The translations under genes and the position numbers were made by a program. The notes under the pieces are model-generated. The model saw only the letters and a list, made by a program, of their open reading frames with translations. It was not told the DNA's origin and did no database searches. Below are positions 17,120 through 26,575 of a stretch of DNA of 64,000 bases, piece by piece (position 1 is the first letter of the stretch; every line of letters begins with the position of its first letter). The stretch lies in the NCBI GenBank assembly GCA_021796835.1, contig JAKABO010000002.1, positions 60,659-124,658 of the forward strand, in the 5' to 3' direction. Origin of the DNA: Pseudomonadota bacterium (lineage in GTDB: Bacteria; Pseudomonadota; Gammaproteobacteria; Burkholderiales; Ferrovaceae).

Positions 17120-17392
17120 ATGAGCCGAACCGTGCAGTGCATCAAATTGAAAAAAGAAGCCAAGGGACTGGATCTTCCCCCCTATCCAGGACCCTTGGGG
17201 GCTCGGATCTACAATGAGGTCTCGGAAGAAGCGTGGCAACAGTGGTTGGGTCATCAGACCATGCTGATCAATGAAAACCGTCTCAACCTGGCCGATCCGG
17301 AAGCCCGCAAGTACCTGGCCCAACAAATGGAGGCTCATTTCTTCGGGGAGGGGGCAGAGCAGGCCTCCGGCTATGTCCCCCCTCGTTCGTGA
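17120..17392 (+). CDS. yggX: Probable Fe(2+)-trafficking protein, YggX family
   Basis: 90 aa, the family length. It shows the conserved N-terminal [20 protein letters not shown] with its single cysteine (C7), [28 protein letters not shown], and the C-terminal [12 protein letters not shown]. YggX proteins protect Fe-S clusters from oxidants and are linked to iron handling in the cytosol. In an organism exposed to iron or reactive sulfur this would be useful, but the gene is widespread. It is convergent with phoU, with 3 bp between stop codons. Confidence 0.95.
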   Translation: MSRTVQCIKLKKEAKGLDLPPYPGPLGARIYNEVSEEAWQQWLGHQTMLINENRLNLADPEARKYLAQQMEAHFFGEGAEQASGYVPPRS

Positions 17393-17395
17393 GGG

Positions 17396-18109
17396 TCAGG
17401 AATCGCTGATGACGGTACGTTCCACCTCCTCCATGGAGGTGTGACGTACGTCCTTGCCCTTGACCAGATAGATCACATATTCCGCCATGTTTTTGGCATG
17501 GTCCCCAATGCGCTCCACGGCTTTGGCTGCAAACAGGATGTCGATGGCATTGGAAATGGTTCGCGGATCTTCCATCATGAAAGTGATGAGTTGACGCAGG
17601 ATGCCCCGGAAGGACTCATCCACGTCGCGGTCATCGCGTAATACCTGGGCAGCGGTGGTGGCATCCAGACGGGCAAAGGCATCGAGGGAATGTCCCAGCA
17701 TCTGCACAGCCAAATGGGCTGCATGACGAAGATCCACGGGAAGATGGGGTTGGAGCAGACGGTCGCTGTCATGGAGCAGGATGGCCATGCGGGCCATTTT
17801 CTTTGCCTCGTCACCGATTCGCTCCAGATCGGTGATGGTCTTGATGATGGCCAGAATCAGGCGCAGATCGCCCGCTGCAGGCTGCCGCCGGGCGATGATG
17901 TGGGTACAGTCCTCATCGATGCTCACCTCCAGTCCGTTGATCCGACGGTCGGTTTCAATGACCTGGCGGGCCTGGGAGACATTGCCATCCTGTAACGCAC
18001 TGACTGCCGATTCAATCTGTTCTTCAATCAGGCCGCCCATGCGCAGGACTTTGGCGCGGACATTCTCGAGTTCTACATCAAACTGCTTGGCAATATGTTC
18101 TTGAGGCAA
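17396..18109 (-). CDS. phoU: Phosphate-signalling regulator PhoU
   Basis: 237 aa from a TTG at 18109, chosen because GGAGG lies 6 nt upstream and the length then equals the family norm; the ORF-track start runs into rpiA. It has two symmetric three-helix bundles, each with the acidic metal-binding segment (LRLILAIIKTITDLERIGDEA; IDILFAAKAVERIGDHAKNMA). PhoU connects the Pst phosphate transporter with PhoR and represses the Pho regulon. No pst or phoBR genes are in the window. It lies 17 bp downstream of rpiA and is probably co-transcribed. Confidence 0.93.
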   Translation of the reverse strand: MPQEHIAKQFDVELENVRAKVLRMGGLIEEQIESAVSALQDGNVSQARQVIETDRRINGLEVSIDEDCTHIIARRQPAAGDLRLILAIIKTITDLERIGDEAKKMARMAILLHDSDRLLQPHLPVDLRHAAHLAVQMLGHSLDAFARLDATTAAQVLRDDRDVDESFRGILRQLITFMMEDPRTISNAIDILFAAKAVERIGDHAKNMAEYVIYLVKGKDVRHTSMEEVERTVISDS

Positions 18110-18126
18110 GGTGAACCTCCCTGAAA

Positions 18127-18786
18127 TTAACGTGTCGAGACCCGGATTCCCGAGGATGTGGCCAGAATCAGTACGTCCGCGGGGCGGCGTGCAAAGAGGC
18201 CGCACATCACGACGCCGGTGAGGGCAGACAGGCGTGTTTCCATCTCCACGGGATCGAGGATCTGCAGATTATGGATGTCCAGGATGAGATTGCCATTGTC
18301 GGTGGTAAATCCCTCGCGCAGGATCGGCTGTCCGCCCAGACGAACCACTTCGCGCGCCACGTAACTGCGTGCCATGGGAATCACCTCGAGGGGCAGAGGA
18401 AATTTGCCGAGGAGTGACACCTGCTTTTTCTCATCCGCAATGCAGACGAATTTTCTGGCGACGGCGGCCACGATTTTTTCTCGTGTGAGGGCTCCTCCCC
18501 CACCCTTGATCATGGCCAGACTTGCCGTGATTTCGTCCGCTCCGTCCACATAGACGGGAAGATCGTCGACGCCGTTCAGGTCGAAAACCTGGATGCCGGC
18601 AGCCCGGAGGCGCGCTGTGGATGCCTCGGAACTGGAGACGGCTCCCGCGATGCGATGCCTGCGTGAGGCCAGGGCTTCGATGAAGAAATTGACGGTGGAA
18701 CCGGTGCCAACGCCGATGACTGCATCGTCGGGAAGGTAGTCTAAGGCAGCTTGGGCAGCCGCTTTCTTGAGTTCGTCCTGATTCAT
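18127..18786 (-). CDS. rpiA: Ribose-5-phosphate isomerase A
   Basis: 219 aa, normal length. It interconverts ribose-5-phosphate and ribulose-5-phosphate in the pentose-phosphate pathway and, in autotrophs, the Calvin cycle. It shows the phosphate loop [17 protein letters not shown], the active-site stretch VYVDGADEI, and [14 protein letters not shown]. An ATG with GGGAGAA upstream starts it at 18786. It is divergent from ilvA and followed closely by phoU. Confidence 0.95.
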   Translation of the reverse strand: MNQDELKKAAAQAALDYLPDDAVIGVGTGSTVNFFIEALASRRHRIAGAVSSSEASTARLRAAGIQVFDLNGVDDLPVYVDGADEITASLAMIKGGGGALTREKIVAAVARKFVCIADEKKQVSLLGKFPLPLEVIPMARSYVAREVVRLGGQPILREGFTTDNGNLILDIHNLQILDPVEMETRLSALTGVVMCGLFARRPADVLILATSSGIRVSTR

Positions 18787-18922
18787 GAATTCTCCCTGAA
18801 AACTTCCAGCATAACTGCAACTTGTGACAGACTCAACCCGTGTTTCTCCATTTTATTGGCGATTGGAGTGGGGGAGGGGCATAAAGTTTGTTAATCTTCG
18901 GGTATTGAGTGAGGAAAATTTC

Positions 18923-20446
18923 ATGACGGATCGTTATCTGGAACGCATCCTGCGCGCCGGTCGCGTGTATGACGTGGCCATGGAGAGCCCTTTGCAGCGT
19001 TTGCCGCGTCTCTCTGCCCGACTGGACAACGAACTCTGGCTCAAGCGCGAAGACCTGCAGCCCGTGTTCTCCTTCAAATTGCGTGGGGCCTACAACAAGA
19101 TGGCCAGTCTTTCGCCAGAGACACTGGCGCGTGGGGTGATCGCGGCCAGTGCCGGAAATCATGCCCAGGGCGTGGCTCTGGCTGCGCAGCGCATGGGCGT
19201 GCGTGCGCTCATCGTCATGCCCGTCACCGCACCGAGGATCAAGGTGGAAGCGGTGCAGGCCCTGGGCGGTGAAGTGGTGCTGGAAGGGGTGTCTTACTCG
19301 GAGGCCTACGAACATGCTCTGACCCTGGTGGAAAAGGAAGGGTTGACGTTTGTGCATCCCTATGATGACCCCGAGGTCATCGCCGGACAAGGGACCATCG
19401 GACAGGAAATCCTGCGTCAGCACGCTGCGCCACTGGAGGCGATTTTTGTGCCCATCGGTGGCGGAGGGTTGATTGCGGGCGTGGCCGCCCTGGTCAAGCA
19501 ACTGCGCCCCGAGATTCGCATCATCGGAGTACAACCCCAGGATTCCGATGCCATGCGTCAGTCCCTGGCGGCAGGGCGACGGGTCGTGCTGGATCAGGTG
19601 GGACTGTTTGCCGACGGGGTGGCGGTTCGTCAGGTAGGACAGGAAACTTTTCGTTTATGCCAGAAGTACGTGGATGAAGTGGTGACGGTGGACACGGATG
19701 CGCTCTGTGCCGCGGTCAAGGATGTCTTCGACGATACCCGCGCCGTGCTCGAGCCGGCGGGGGCTCTGGCGGTGGCCGGACTCAAGCAGGTCGCGCAGCG
19801 CGCGGAATGGCGGGGCAAATCCGTCATCGCCATTGCCAGCGGCGCCAACCTCAATTTTGACCGGCTGCGTTTCGTGGCGGAACGGGCCGAACTGGGGGAA
19901 CAGCGCGAAGGCCTGTTTGCCGCGACCATCCCCGAACGTCCCGGTAGTTTTCGCCAGTTCTGTGCGCTGTTGGGATCGAGAGCGGTGACGGAATTCAATT
20001 ATCGCTATGCAGATCACCAGCAGGCCCACGTTTTTGTGGGGGTCTCTTTGACACAGCCCGATGAGTTGCCGGAATTATTGAATCGTCTGCACGGGCAGGG
20101 TATTCGTACGCTTGACCTGACTCACAACGAAATGGCCAAACTTCATGTTCGTCATTTGGTGGGCGGGCATGCCCCGCAGGCCGAGCATGAAATCCTGTAC
20201 CGCTTCGAGTTTCCCGAGCGTCCTGGCGCCCTGGCCTGTTTTCTTGAACGCCTGAGCGCGCACTGGAACATCAGTCTCTTTCACTACCGCAACCACGGAG
20301 CCGACTACGGGAGGGTGTTGGTGGGATTGCAGGTTCCTCCGTCGGATCAGGAGGATTTCCGGAATTTCCTGAACATCCTGGGTTACCCCTGGGTGGATGA
20401 AACCCGGAATTCTGCGTACCAACTGTTTCTGGGAGGCGGCGCATGA
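18923..20446 (+). CDS. ilvA: Threonine ammonia-lyase, biosynthetic
   Basis: 507 aa from the ATG at 18923 with GAGGAAAA upstream; the ORF track starts 33 codons earlier, in the leader. It is a PLP enzyme that deaminates threonine to 2-oxobutyrate, the first step to isoleucine. K52 in PVFSFKLRGAYNKM forms the Schiff base; IPIGGGGLIAG binds the cofactor phosphate; SAGNHAQGVA is the substrate loop. The C-terminal third (about 330-507) holds two ACT-like regulatory domains (PERPGSFRQFC and PERPGALACFL), as in the feedback-inhibited long form. Its stop overlaps the next gene by 4 bp. Confidence 0.95.
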   Translation: MTDRYLERILRAGRVYDVAMESPLQRLPRLSARLDNELWLKREDLQPVFSFKLRGAYNKMASLSPETLARGVIAASAGNHAQGVALAAQRMGVRALIVMPVTAPRIKVEAVQALGGEVVLEGVSYSEAYEHALTLVEKEGLTFVHPYDDPEVIAGQGTIGQEILRQHAAPLEAIFVPIGGGGLIAGVAALVKQLRPEIRIIGVQPQDSDAMRQSLAAGRRVVLDQVGLFADGVAVRQVGQETFRLCQKYVDEVVTVDTDALCAAVKDVFDDTRAVLEPAGALAVAGLKQVAQRAEWRGKSVIAIASGANLNFDRLRFVAERAELGEQREGLFAATIPERPGSFRQFCALLGSRAVTEFNYRYADHQQAHVFVGVSLTQPDELPELLNRLHGQGIRTLDLTHNEMAKLHVRHLVGGHAPQAEHEILYRFEFPERPGALACFLERLSAHWNISLFHYRNHGADYGRVLVGLQVPPSDQEDFRNFLNILGYPWVDETRNSAYQLFLGGGA

Positions 20447-22653
20447 GTTGGGATGGGGCTGGAAAGCGGTGGTGGGCGCATTTCTGGGCGGGGATATTTC
20501 TTCTGGCGTGCTGGTTGCCGGGGCAGGCGGCGGAAGAAGGGCAGGGACCGGCCGACCGGATTTTCCGTGCGTTGGGGCCGGAGGGGCAGAGTACCATCCG
20601 GCTCCTGACCACCGCTGCCACCTGCCCGACACTCGTGGTGGATGGGCAGCCCCGCCCCATGGATTTGAGGGTCGGCCCCCGCCTGGAACCCCGTGACGAT
20701 CATCCGGGATCGGTATTTCCGGAGCGTGTTTGCGAGGCTGCCCACATACCGGCGGCGGCCTCGGTGCAGTGGCAGGGGCGGGTTTTGCCTGCGTTGACTC
20801 ATCCGCCGCGCAGGATCGTGGTGCTGGGGGATACGGGATGTCGGATCAAATGGCCCGGTTTCTACCAGTCCTGCAACGATCCGCTTCAGTGGCCGCTGGC
20901 TCAGGTGGCACACAGTGCGGCGGCAGAACATCCTGATCTGGTATTGCACGTGGGCGACTATGCGTATCGCGAAAGCCCCTGCCTGGCCAGCGGCTGTGTC
21001 GGGACGCCTCATGGTTACGGGGGAGACGTGTGGCAGGCCGATTTTTTCGAACCCATGGCTCCCTTGCTGGAAGCAGCCCCCTGGGTGATGGTGCGGGGCA
21101 ATCATGAGTCCTGTGCCCGGGCAGGACAGGGATGGTTTCGTTATCTCGATCCTTTTCCCTATGATCCCGCTCATTCCTGTTCCGTGTCGGGCGGAACCCG
21201 GGAAGCGCCGGATCCTCCCTATGGCGTGTTGCTGGGGGACGGATTGCAGTGGGTCGTGATGGATTCCACGGCCGTTTCGGAAAAGAAACCGCGTCCGGGC
21301 AGTGCCACGGTGGAGACCTATTTCCGTCAATTTGCGCAGGTTGCCCGATTGACGGCTCGCTCAACCCAGAACTGGCTCACGCTTCATCATCCGATCCTGG
21401 GGTACGGTTACCTGCCTCTGGTGGGGTATGAACCCGCCAATTATCAACTCAGCGCGGCCCTGGCCGAACATCATTATCCCGACTGGACTCCTCCCGGCGT
21501 TCAGTTGGTGGTGCAGGGGCATATCCATACCTTTGAGTTGTCCCGATTCGAGGGAACTTCGGCGCTTGGTTTGATCGCCGGTTTTGGTGGGTCCATGCTG
21601 GAACCAGGTTTCCCGGTCTGGGTCCCCGGTCACAACGAAGTGGCCCCCGGCGTACGGGTGGCCCAGTCTTACAACGACCAGCATTATGGCTATCTGCTCA
21701 TGGAACGGATGGAAGGGGGGCAATGGCGCCTGACGGAAAAGGATGCACAGGGTCAGATCCGCCGCACTTGTCTGTTGGCACTGGACCGGACTCCCACTGG
21801 TTTTCATTGTGAGGGGACGTTGCCTGCGGTACAGTCCCTCGATCTGCCGGATTCCGCCGGGGCGGCGGATTACCTGTTGCTGGGCGAGGTGCATGACAAC
21901 CAGGCCGGGCATGCACTGCGCCAGCATTGGCTGGAATCCCTGGTCAAGCGCAGGGATTACGTCCTGGCCATGGAACAGTTGAATCGTGCGCGCCAAACCC
22001 CCCTCACCGAAGCCGAGGATAAAGTCCGGGGGCCCGTGGCCCAGAGTGATCCGGCACTGCATGCCGTGGCAGAAGCCGGAGGGTTTGACTTCAAGGGCTG
22101 GCACTGGGATTTTTATGCCCCTGTCCTGGCGCTGGCGGTGAATCAACGCTGGCCTCTGGGGGCGACCAATCTGGATCGTCAGACCCTGATGAAACTCATG
22201 ACCGGTAAGGAACCCATGCCGCCCGAACCGTTGCACTGGAGTGCGCGGCAGCAGGAAATTTTGACGGACGAAGTGCGTGAAGGACACTGTCGCCTGTTAC
22301 CGGAAACCCAGTTGCCCGGCATGGTGGCCGCGCAGCAGGCACGCGACCGCAGCATGGCCGAAAGCCTGGTAGCCTGGCACCACCAGACGGGCAAGCCTGT
22401 GATTTTGCTGGCAGGGAACGGACATCTGCGCAAGGACACGGCGGTTCCTCTGTGGTTGCAGCAACTGGATCCGGGCGCTCGGGTCGTGAGTGTGGCGATA
22501 CTGGAGCCCGAACAGATGCACGACCCCAAACTGGCGGGCGTCTACGATGAAACTTTCGAGGTTCCCCTGCAGGCCCGGGCAGATCCCTGCGTGGCGCTAC
22601 GGGAACGCCTCAGTGGGAAACGACCCCTCCCGACAGACCAAAAAGCTCCTTGA
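20443..22653 (+). CDS. Secreted fusion: calcineurin-like phosphoesterase plus ChaN/Tiki-like domain
   Basis: 736 aa. A signal peptide (about 1-31, LLACWLPGQAAE) precedes a metallophosphoesterase domain (about 120-430). Its metal-ligand motifs are all present: GDTG (D130), HVGDYAY (D172), GNHES (N220-H221), LHHP (H315/H316) and GHIH (359-362). A second domain (about 475-715) has LLGEVHDN (480-486), AMEQ and GNGHLRKD (658-664), typical of the ChaN/EreA-like superfamily of haem-binding or hydrolase-like proteins. The single frame runs through without a break. Substrates are unknown. The gene overlaps ilvA by 4 bp and its 3' end overlaps convergent cheA by 44 bp. Confidence 0.75.
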   Translation: MSWDGAGKRWWAHFWAGIFLLACWLPGQAAEEGQGPADRIFRALGPEGQSTIRLLTTAATCPTLVVDGQPRPMDLRVGPRLEPRDDHPGSVFPERVCEAAHIPAAASVQWQGRVLPALTHPPRRIVVLGDTGCRIKWPGFYQSCNDPLQWPLAQVAHSAAAEHPDLVLHVGDYAYRESPCLASGCVGTPHGYGGDVWQADFFEPMAPLLEAAPWVMVRGNHESCARAGQGWFRYLDPFPYDPAHSCSVSGGTREAPDPPYGVLLGDGLQWVVMDSTAVSEKKPRPGSATVETYFRQFAQVARLTARSTQNWLTLHHPILGYGYLPLVGYEPANYQLSAALAEHHYPDWTPPGVQLVVQGHIHTFELSRFEGTSALGLIAGFGGSMLEPGFPVWVPGHNEVAPGVRVAQSYNDQHYGYLLMERMEGGQWRLTEKDAQGQIRRTCLLALDRTPTGFHCEGTLPAVQSLDLPDSAGAADYLLLGEVHDNQAGHALRQHWLESLVKRRDYVLAMEQLNRARQTPLTEAEDKVRGPVAQSDPALHAVAEAGGFDFKGWHWDFYAPVLALAVNQRWPLGATNLDRQTLMKLMTGKEPMPPEPLHWSARQQEILTDEVREGHCRLLPETQLPGMVAAQQARDRSMAESLVAWHHQTGKPVILLAGNGHLRKDTAVPLWLQQLDPGARVVSVAILEPEQMHDPKLAGVYDETFEVPLQARADPCVALRERLSGKRPLPTDQKAP

Positions 22654-24478
22654 TGTCGAGGATCAACACGATTTCTCCATCGCTGGACATGGTCACGCCC
22701 GCCACGCCACTGGGGCGGAAGGTATCGAGAGATTTGATGACGACGTCATCGTGGCCGTCAAACCCATCCACCGACAGAATGAAACTCTGATTTTCCACCT
22801 GCATCAGAACCCCCGTATGGGCCTGGTTTGACTCTTCCCAATGGAGAAGTTGAGCCAGGGACACCATGGGTAGAATTTCTCCCCGCACGACCAGGGTGGT
22901 CTTGCCGCCCACATGCTGAATCTGGTTATGTTCAAGCGCGATGATTTCACGGACCAGAGACAACGGCACGGCAAAGGACTGTGCGCCGATGCGTACCATG
23001 AGGACCGGCAGAATGGCCAGGGTCAGCGGCAGCGAAATGGTCAGTTCCGATCCTTTTCCGACCTCCGAACGAATGGTGACATTGCCATTCAATTTCTTTA
23101 TGTTGGTTTTGACCACATCCATTCCCACCCCCCGCCCGGAGACGCTGGAGATCTGCTCCTTGGTGGAAAAACCGGGCAGGAATATGAGTTCCAGGCACTG
23201 CGTTTCGTCCAGGCTGCTGGCGACTTCAGGGCTGATCAACCCCTTGGCGATGGCTTTGGCCCGGATGGCTTCGGGGTCCATGCCCTTGCCGTCATCGGCG
23301 ATGACGATGTTGATGTGGTCGCCAATCTGGCGCGCTTGCAACTGGATGAGACTTTTGACGGGTTTGCCTGCTGCGGTACGCTCTGCCGGTAATTCCACGC
23401 CATGGTCCACGGCATTACGAATCAGGTGGACCAGAGGATCATTCAGGTCTTCGATCATGGTCTTGTCGATTTCCGTTTCTTCTCCGACCAGAACCAATTC
23501 CACTTCCTTGTTCAACTGCCGCGCCAGGTCCCGCGCCAGGCGGGGAAATTTTTTGAACAGGCGGCCGATGGGCTGCATGCGTGTTTTCATGACCGAGTTT
23601 TGCAGGCTGACCACCAGCATGTCTAACTGGTTGACGGCCTCATCGAGCGCGCGCAGGGTGTTGGCATCCTGTTTTCCCAACAGAATGTCGGAGCGTAACT
23701 GATTCAGGCGGTTCTTGGTCAGGCCGATTTCCCCGGACAGATTGAGCACCTGGTCCAGGCGCTCCGTATCGACCCGAATAGTGTTTTCCTTGACGTTTTC
23801 TGACTCCCGACGTCCACCTGGGCTGGCATTGGCCGGGGAATCGGTGGCGCGGCGACCGTAACTTCTGATTTCCTGAGGCGCTTCGGCGGAGGATTCCGGG
23901 GTCGGGTGGAGGTTTTGAGACGGAGGAGGCGCGTTCGCGGCGGGTTTGTCCTGAGCATGGGGAACGGCGGGTGGGAGCGGTTCCGGGGGAGTACCAGCGC
24001 TAGTCAGGGCCGCAAACAGGGCATTCCAGTCTGGGCCGGGGGGTGGAGAAGCCGGAGCAGAGGCAGGCGTTGCCTTTGCCAGCGGTTTTCCTTCCAGAAT
24101 GGCTTCCAGTGCCTGGGTGATGGCGGGCGGCGCCGAGGACGGCTGGGTATTTTGAGAGAGTGCGCCAAACATGTGACGAACTTCGCTGGTGGCGGACAGA
24201 ATGGCATCCATGATGTTGGCATCGAGGGCCAGTTGATCGTTACGAAGGCGATCAAAGAGATTTTCTGTCAGGTGACACAGGGTGACCAATTCTGTGGCAT
24301 TGAGGAAGCCTGCGCCCCCCTTGATGGTGTGAAATCCCCGGAAGATATCGTTGAGCAGACCGTGGTCGTGGGGGGCCTGTTCGAGCATCAGGAGTTTGCT
24401 GTCCACATCGTCCAGCAGTTCCGAAGATTCCTGCAGAAAATCCTGCAGCAGTTCTTCCATTCCGGAAAAGTCGCTCAT
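22610..24478 (-). CDS. cheA: Chemotaxis histidine kinase CheA
   Basis: 622 aa, cytosolic, in the chemoreceptor array. The Hpt domain (about 1-110) has phospho-accepting H50 in FHTIKGGAGFLNA. Residues about 115-240 are Pro/Ala-rich and show no folded CheY-binding P2 domain. Then come the dimerisation helices, the HATPase domain (HLIRNAVDHG, ADDGKGMD, GRGVGMDVVK) and a CheW-like C-terminal domain. It phosphorylates CheY and CheV receivers according to receptor state. It is the last gene of motAB-cheV-cheV-cheY-cheZ-cheA, 4 bp after cheZ. The 3' end overlaps the convergent phosphoesterase fusion gene. Confidence 0.96.
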   Translation of the reverse strand: MSDFSGMEELLQDFLQESSELLDDVDSKLLMLEQAPHDHGLLNDIFRGFHTIKGGAGFLNATELVTLCHLTENLFDRLRNDQLALDANIMDAILSATSEVRHMFGALSQNTQPSSAPPAITQALEAILEGKPLAKATPASAPASPPPGPDWNALFAALTSAGTPPEPLPPAVPHAQDKPAANAPPPSQNLHPTPESSAEAPQEIRSYGRRATDSPANASPGGRRESENVKENTIRVDTERLDQVLNLSGEIGLTKNRLNQLRSDILLGKQDANTLRALDEAVNQLDMLVVSLQNSVMKTRMQPIGRLFKKFPRLARDLARQLNKEVELVLVGEETEIDKTMIEDLNDPLVHLIRNAVDHGVELPAERTAAGKPVKSLIQLQARQIGDHINIVIADDGKGMDPEAIRAKAIAKGLISPEVASSLDETQCLELIFLPGFSTKEQISSVSGRGVGMDVVKTNIKKLNGNVTIRSEVGKGSELTISLPLTLAILPVLMVRIGAQSFAVPLSLVREIIALEHNQIQHVGGKTTLVVRGEILPMVSLAQLLHWEESNQAHTGVLMQVENQSFILSVDGFDGHDDVVIKSLDTFRPSGVAGVTMSSDGEIVLILDIKELFGLSGGVVSH

Positions 24479-24482
24479 GATG

Positions 24483-25199
24483 TCAGAATCCCAGGCTTTC
24501 CAGCAATTCGTCTACCTGATCCTGGCTCGTGACCACGTCACTGCGTCCTGATGTCGCTCCCACCAGGGGGCCGTTGAGCAGTCCCTCGTCCACACGGGAC
24601 AGGGCGGGGGCATTTTCCACCAGTAGGGCGATGAGTTGTTTTTCCATGTTTTGAGTGACTTCCAGGGTTTTTTTGATGACCTGGCCCGTCAAGTCCTGAA
24701 AGTCCTGAGCCATCACGATTTCCATGAGAAAGGTCTGGATCGCTTTGGTTTGTTTCGGGATTTCGAACAGTTGGGCATGGGTGCGGGTGACCAGGGCCTT
24801 GAACTGTTCCACCGATACCTTGCCCTCGAAAAGGGACTGCCATTCGTTGGACAACCGGAGGCAATCCGACTGTATCTTCTCCACGATGGGCTGGGCCGCA
24901 TCCGTGGCATTGAGTACCCGTTCTGCCGCCTGTTGGGTCATGGCCGCCACATAGCCGAGACGATCGCGTGCATCGGGAATGGAAGAGGCCACGGTTTCCA
25001 GGCTTTTATCCAATCCCAATTCGCGCAAACTGTCATGGAGCGTTCGAGTCAACTGACCAATTTCATTGAATACTTTTTCGGTCGTGTCGCAAGTGGGGCA
25101 ACTGCTCTCGTCTTCCTTGTTTTCCCCATTCATGCCGTTCTGGGCGGCGACGATGCTGTCGAAAAGGGATTCCAGATCATCGTTGTCTTGGACGCTCAT
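24483..25199 (-). CDS. cheZ: CheY-P phosphatase CheZ
   Basis: 238 aa, slightly longer than the 214 aa of E. coli. The long four-helix-bundle hairpin includes the catalytic glutamine in MAQDFQDLTGQVIKK, and the last residues DQVDELLESLGF form the C-terminal CheY-binding helix. It removes phosphate from CheY to end the switching signal. A CPTC pair (PTCDTTEKVFNE) near residue 34 is unusual and might bind metal or form a disulfide. It lies between cheY (7 bp) and cheA (4 bp). Confidence 0.95.
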   Translation of the reverse strand: MSVQDNDDLESLFDSIVAAQNGMNGENKEDESSCPTCDTTEKVFNEIGQLTRTLHDSLRELGLDKSLETVASSIPDARDRLGYVAAMTQQAAERVLNATDAAQPIVEKIQSDCLRLSNEWQSLFEGKVSVEQFKALVTRTHAQLFEIPKQTKAIQTFLMEIVMAQDFQDLTGQVIKKTLEVTQNMEKQLIALLVENAPALSRVDEGLLNGPLVGATSGRSDVVTSQDQVDELLESLGF

Positions 25200-25206
25200 G
25201 GCATTC

Positions 25207-25602
25207 TCACTTCTTCATGTTCTGAAAGATTTTCTTTAACTTTTCATCCATGGTGGCCGCGGTGAAAGGTTTGACGATATAACCACTGGCCCCTGCCTGA
25301 GCGGCTTCTATGATGTTTTCCTTCTTGGCTTCGGCCGTGACCATGAGTACGGGCAGATGTCTGAGGGAAGGGTCCTTGCGGATGGCTCGCAACAAGTCGA
25401 TTCCCGTCATGTTGGGCATGTTCCAGTCCGACACGACAAACTCGATGTCTCCGGCGCGCAACTTGCTGAGGGCATCCACCCCGTCTTCTGCTTCGATCAC
25501 ATTGGTAAAGCCCAACTCTTTCAAAAGGTTGCGGACGATCCGCCGCATCGTGGAAAAATCATCCACCACCAGAAACTTCATGTTGGCATCAACCACGCTC
25601 AT
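25207..25602 (-). CDS. cheY: Chemotaxis response regulator CheY
   Basis: 131 aa single receiver domain, very close to enterobacterial CheY. It has D14/D15, phosphoacceptor D59 in [10 protein letters not shown], the T of [10 protein letters not shown] and the K of [10 protein letters not shown]. Phospho-CheY binds FliM and FliN at the flagellar switch. The start at 25602 gives an N-terminus of the same length as E. coli CheY; an ATG seven codons later (MKFLVVDD) is an alternative. It lies 10 bp after the second cheV. Confidence 0.97.
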   Translation of the reverse strand: MSVVDANMKFLVVDDFSTMRRIVRNLLKELGFTNVIEAEDGVDALSKLRAGDIEFVVSDWNMPNMTGIDLLRAIRKDPSLRHLPVLMVTAEAKKENIIEAAQAGASGYIVKPFTAATMDEKLKKIFQNMKK

Positions 25603-25612
25603 TCTCCATCAT

Positions 25613-26575
25613 TCAACTCAGCAAGGGGCGCAAGGTTTCCGACAGCATGGCCGCGTCAAACTTCGCAACGTAATAGTCTACGCCGACCCGGTTACCCATG
25701 GCTCGATTGGCCTGCGACGAGAGCGATGAATGCATGACAACGGGAATTTCGTCAAAACGTTTGTCCGCTTTCAATTGTTGCGTCAACACATACCCATCCA
25801 TTTCAGGCATCTCCGCATCCACCAGAATCACCTGAATCTGGTTGCGCAGGGGATAATTTCCATGCGAAGCGCTGTCCGCCAAGCCGCACAACCGCTCCCA
25901 CGCCTCTCGTCCGTTATTGGCACGCAAATGCTTGACTCCCATTTTATCCAGCAATTCCGCTATTGTCTTGCGTGCAACGGAAGAATCATCTGCAAAAAAG
26001 ACGCACTTTTCATGGCCACTTTCTATTTTCGGAACATTACCTACCACATTTTCCCCAAAAGCCGAGGCCAATACCTGCTCCACGTCGACGATGGAGATCA
26101 GTTCTCCCGTGGGAAGTTCGGTAATGGCATTGATGAGGTTGTCACCACTTCCGGAGAAGTCGTTCTCTGGTGCGCGGACGGTACTCCAGTCGACGCGGAT
26201 GATTCGGTCCACGCCGGCGACCAGAAACCCCAGCGTGTGGCGGCTGTATTCGGTGACCAGCATGGTGGTGCGCTCGTGCGCGCGGGCGTTTTCCAACTTC
26301 ATGAAACTGACCAGATCCAGAACGGGGATGATGTGTCCGCGCAGGCTGACGATGCCGGAAACGCCAGCGGGCATGTTGGGCGTCCGGGTGACCTTCATGG
26401 CGTGGGTGACTTCGCGCACCTTGAACACATTGATGCCAAATTTTTCTTCCGTCCCCAGAGAAAACAGCAAGATCTCCATCTTGTTGGATCCTGCCAGATT
26501 GGTCCGCGCATTCACGGCATCCAGCAGTTCATCTCCCACCGGGGAAAATGTTTGGGGCTGATTCTGAAAAGTCAT
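25613..26575 (-). CDS. cheV: Chemotaxis coupling protein CheV (second copy)
   Basis: 320 aa. The N-terminal CheW-like coupling domain (about 30-180) has FGINVFKVREV, VSLRGHIIPVLDL and ITELPTGELISIVDVE; the C-terminal receiver (about 190-318) has FFADDSSVARK and the phosphoacceptor in ILVDAEMPEMDGY. CheV couples receptors to CheA and adapts signalling when phosphorylated. It is the paralogue of the gene immediately upstream, with which it overlaps by 4 bp (ATGA), and precedes cheY by 10 bp. The receiver carries DYYVAKFDAA, where the usual K-P is K-F, as in the sister gene. Confidence 0.93.
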   Translation of the reverse strand: MTFQNQPQTFSPVGDELLDAVNARTNLAGSNKMEILLFSLGTEEKFGINVFKVREVTHAMKVTRTPNMPAGVSGIVSLRGHIIPVLDLVSFMKLENARAHERTTMLVTEYSRHTLGFLVAGVDRIIRVDWSTVRAPENDFSGSGDNLINAITELPTGELISIVDVEQVLASAFGENVVGNVPKIESGHEKCVFFADDSSVARKTIAELLDKMGVKHLRANNGREAWERLCGLADSASHGNYPLRNQIQVILVDAEMPEMDGYVLTQQLKADKRFDEIPVVMHSSLSSQANRAMGNRVGVDYYVAKFDAAMLSETLRPLLS

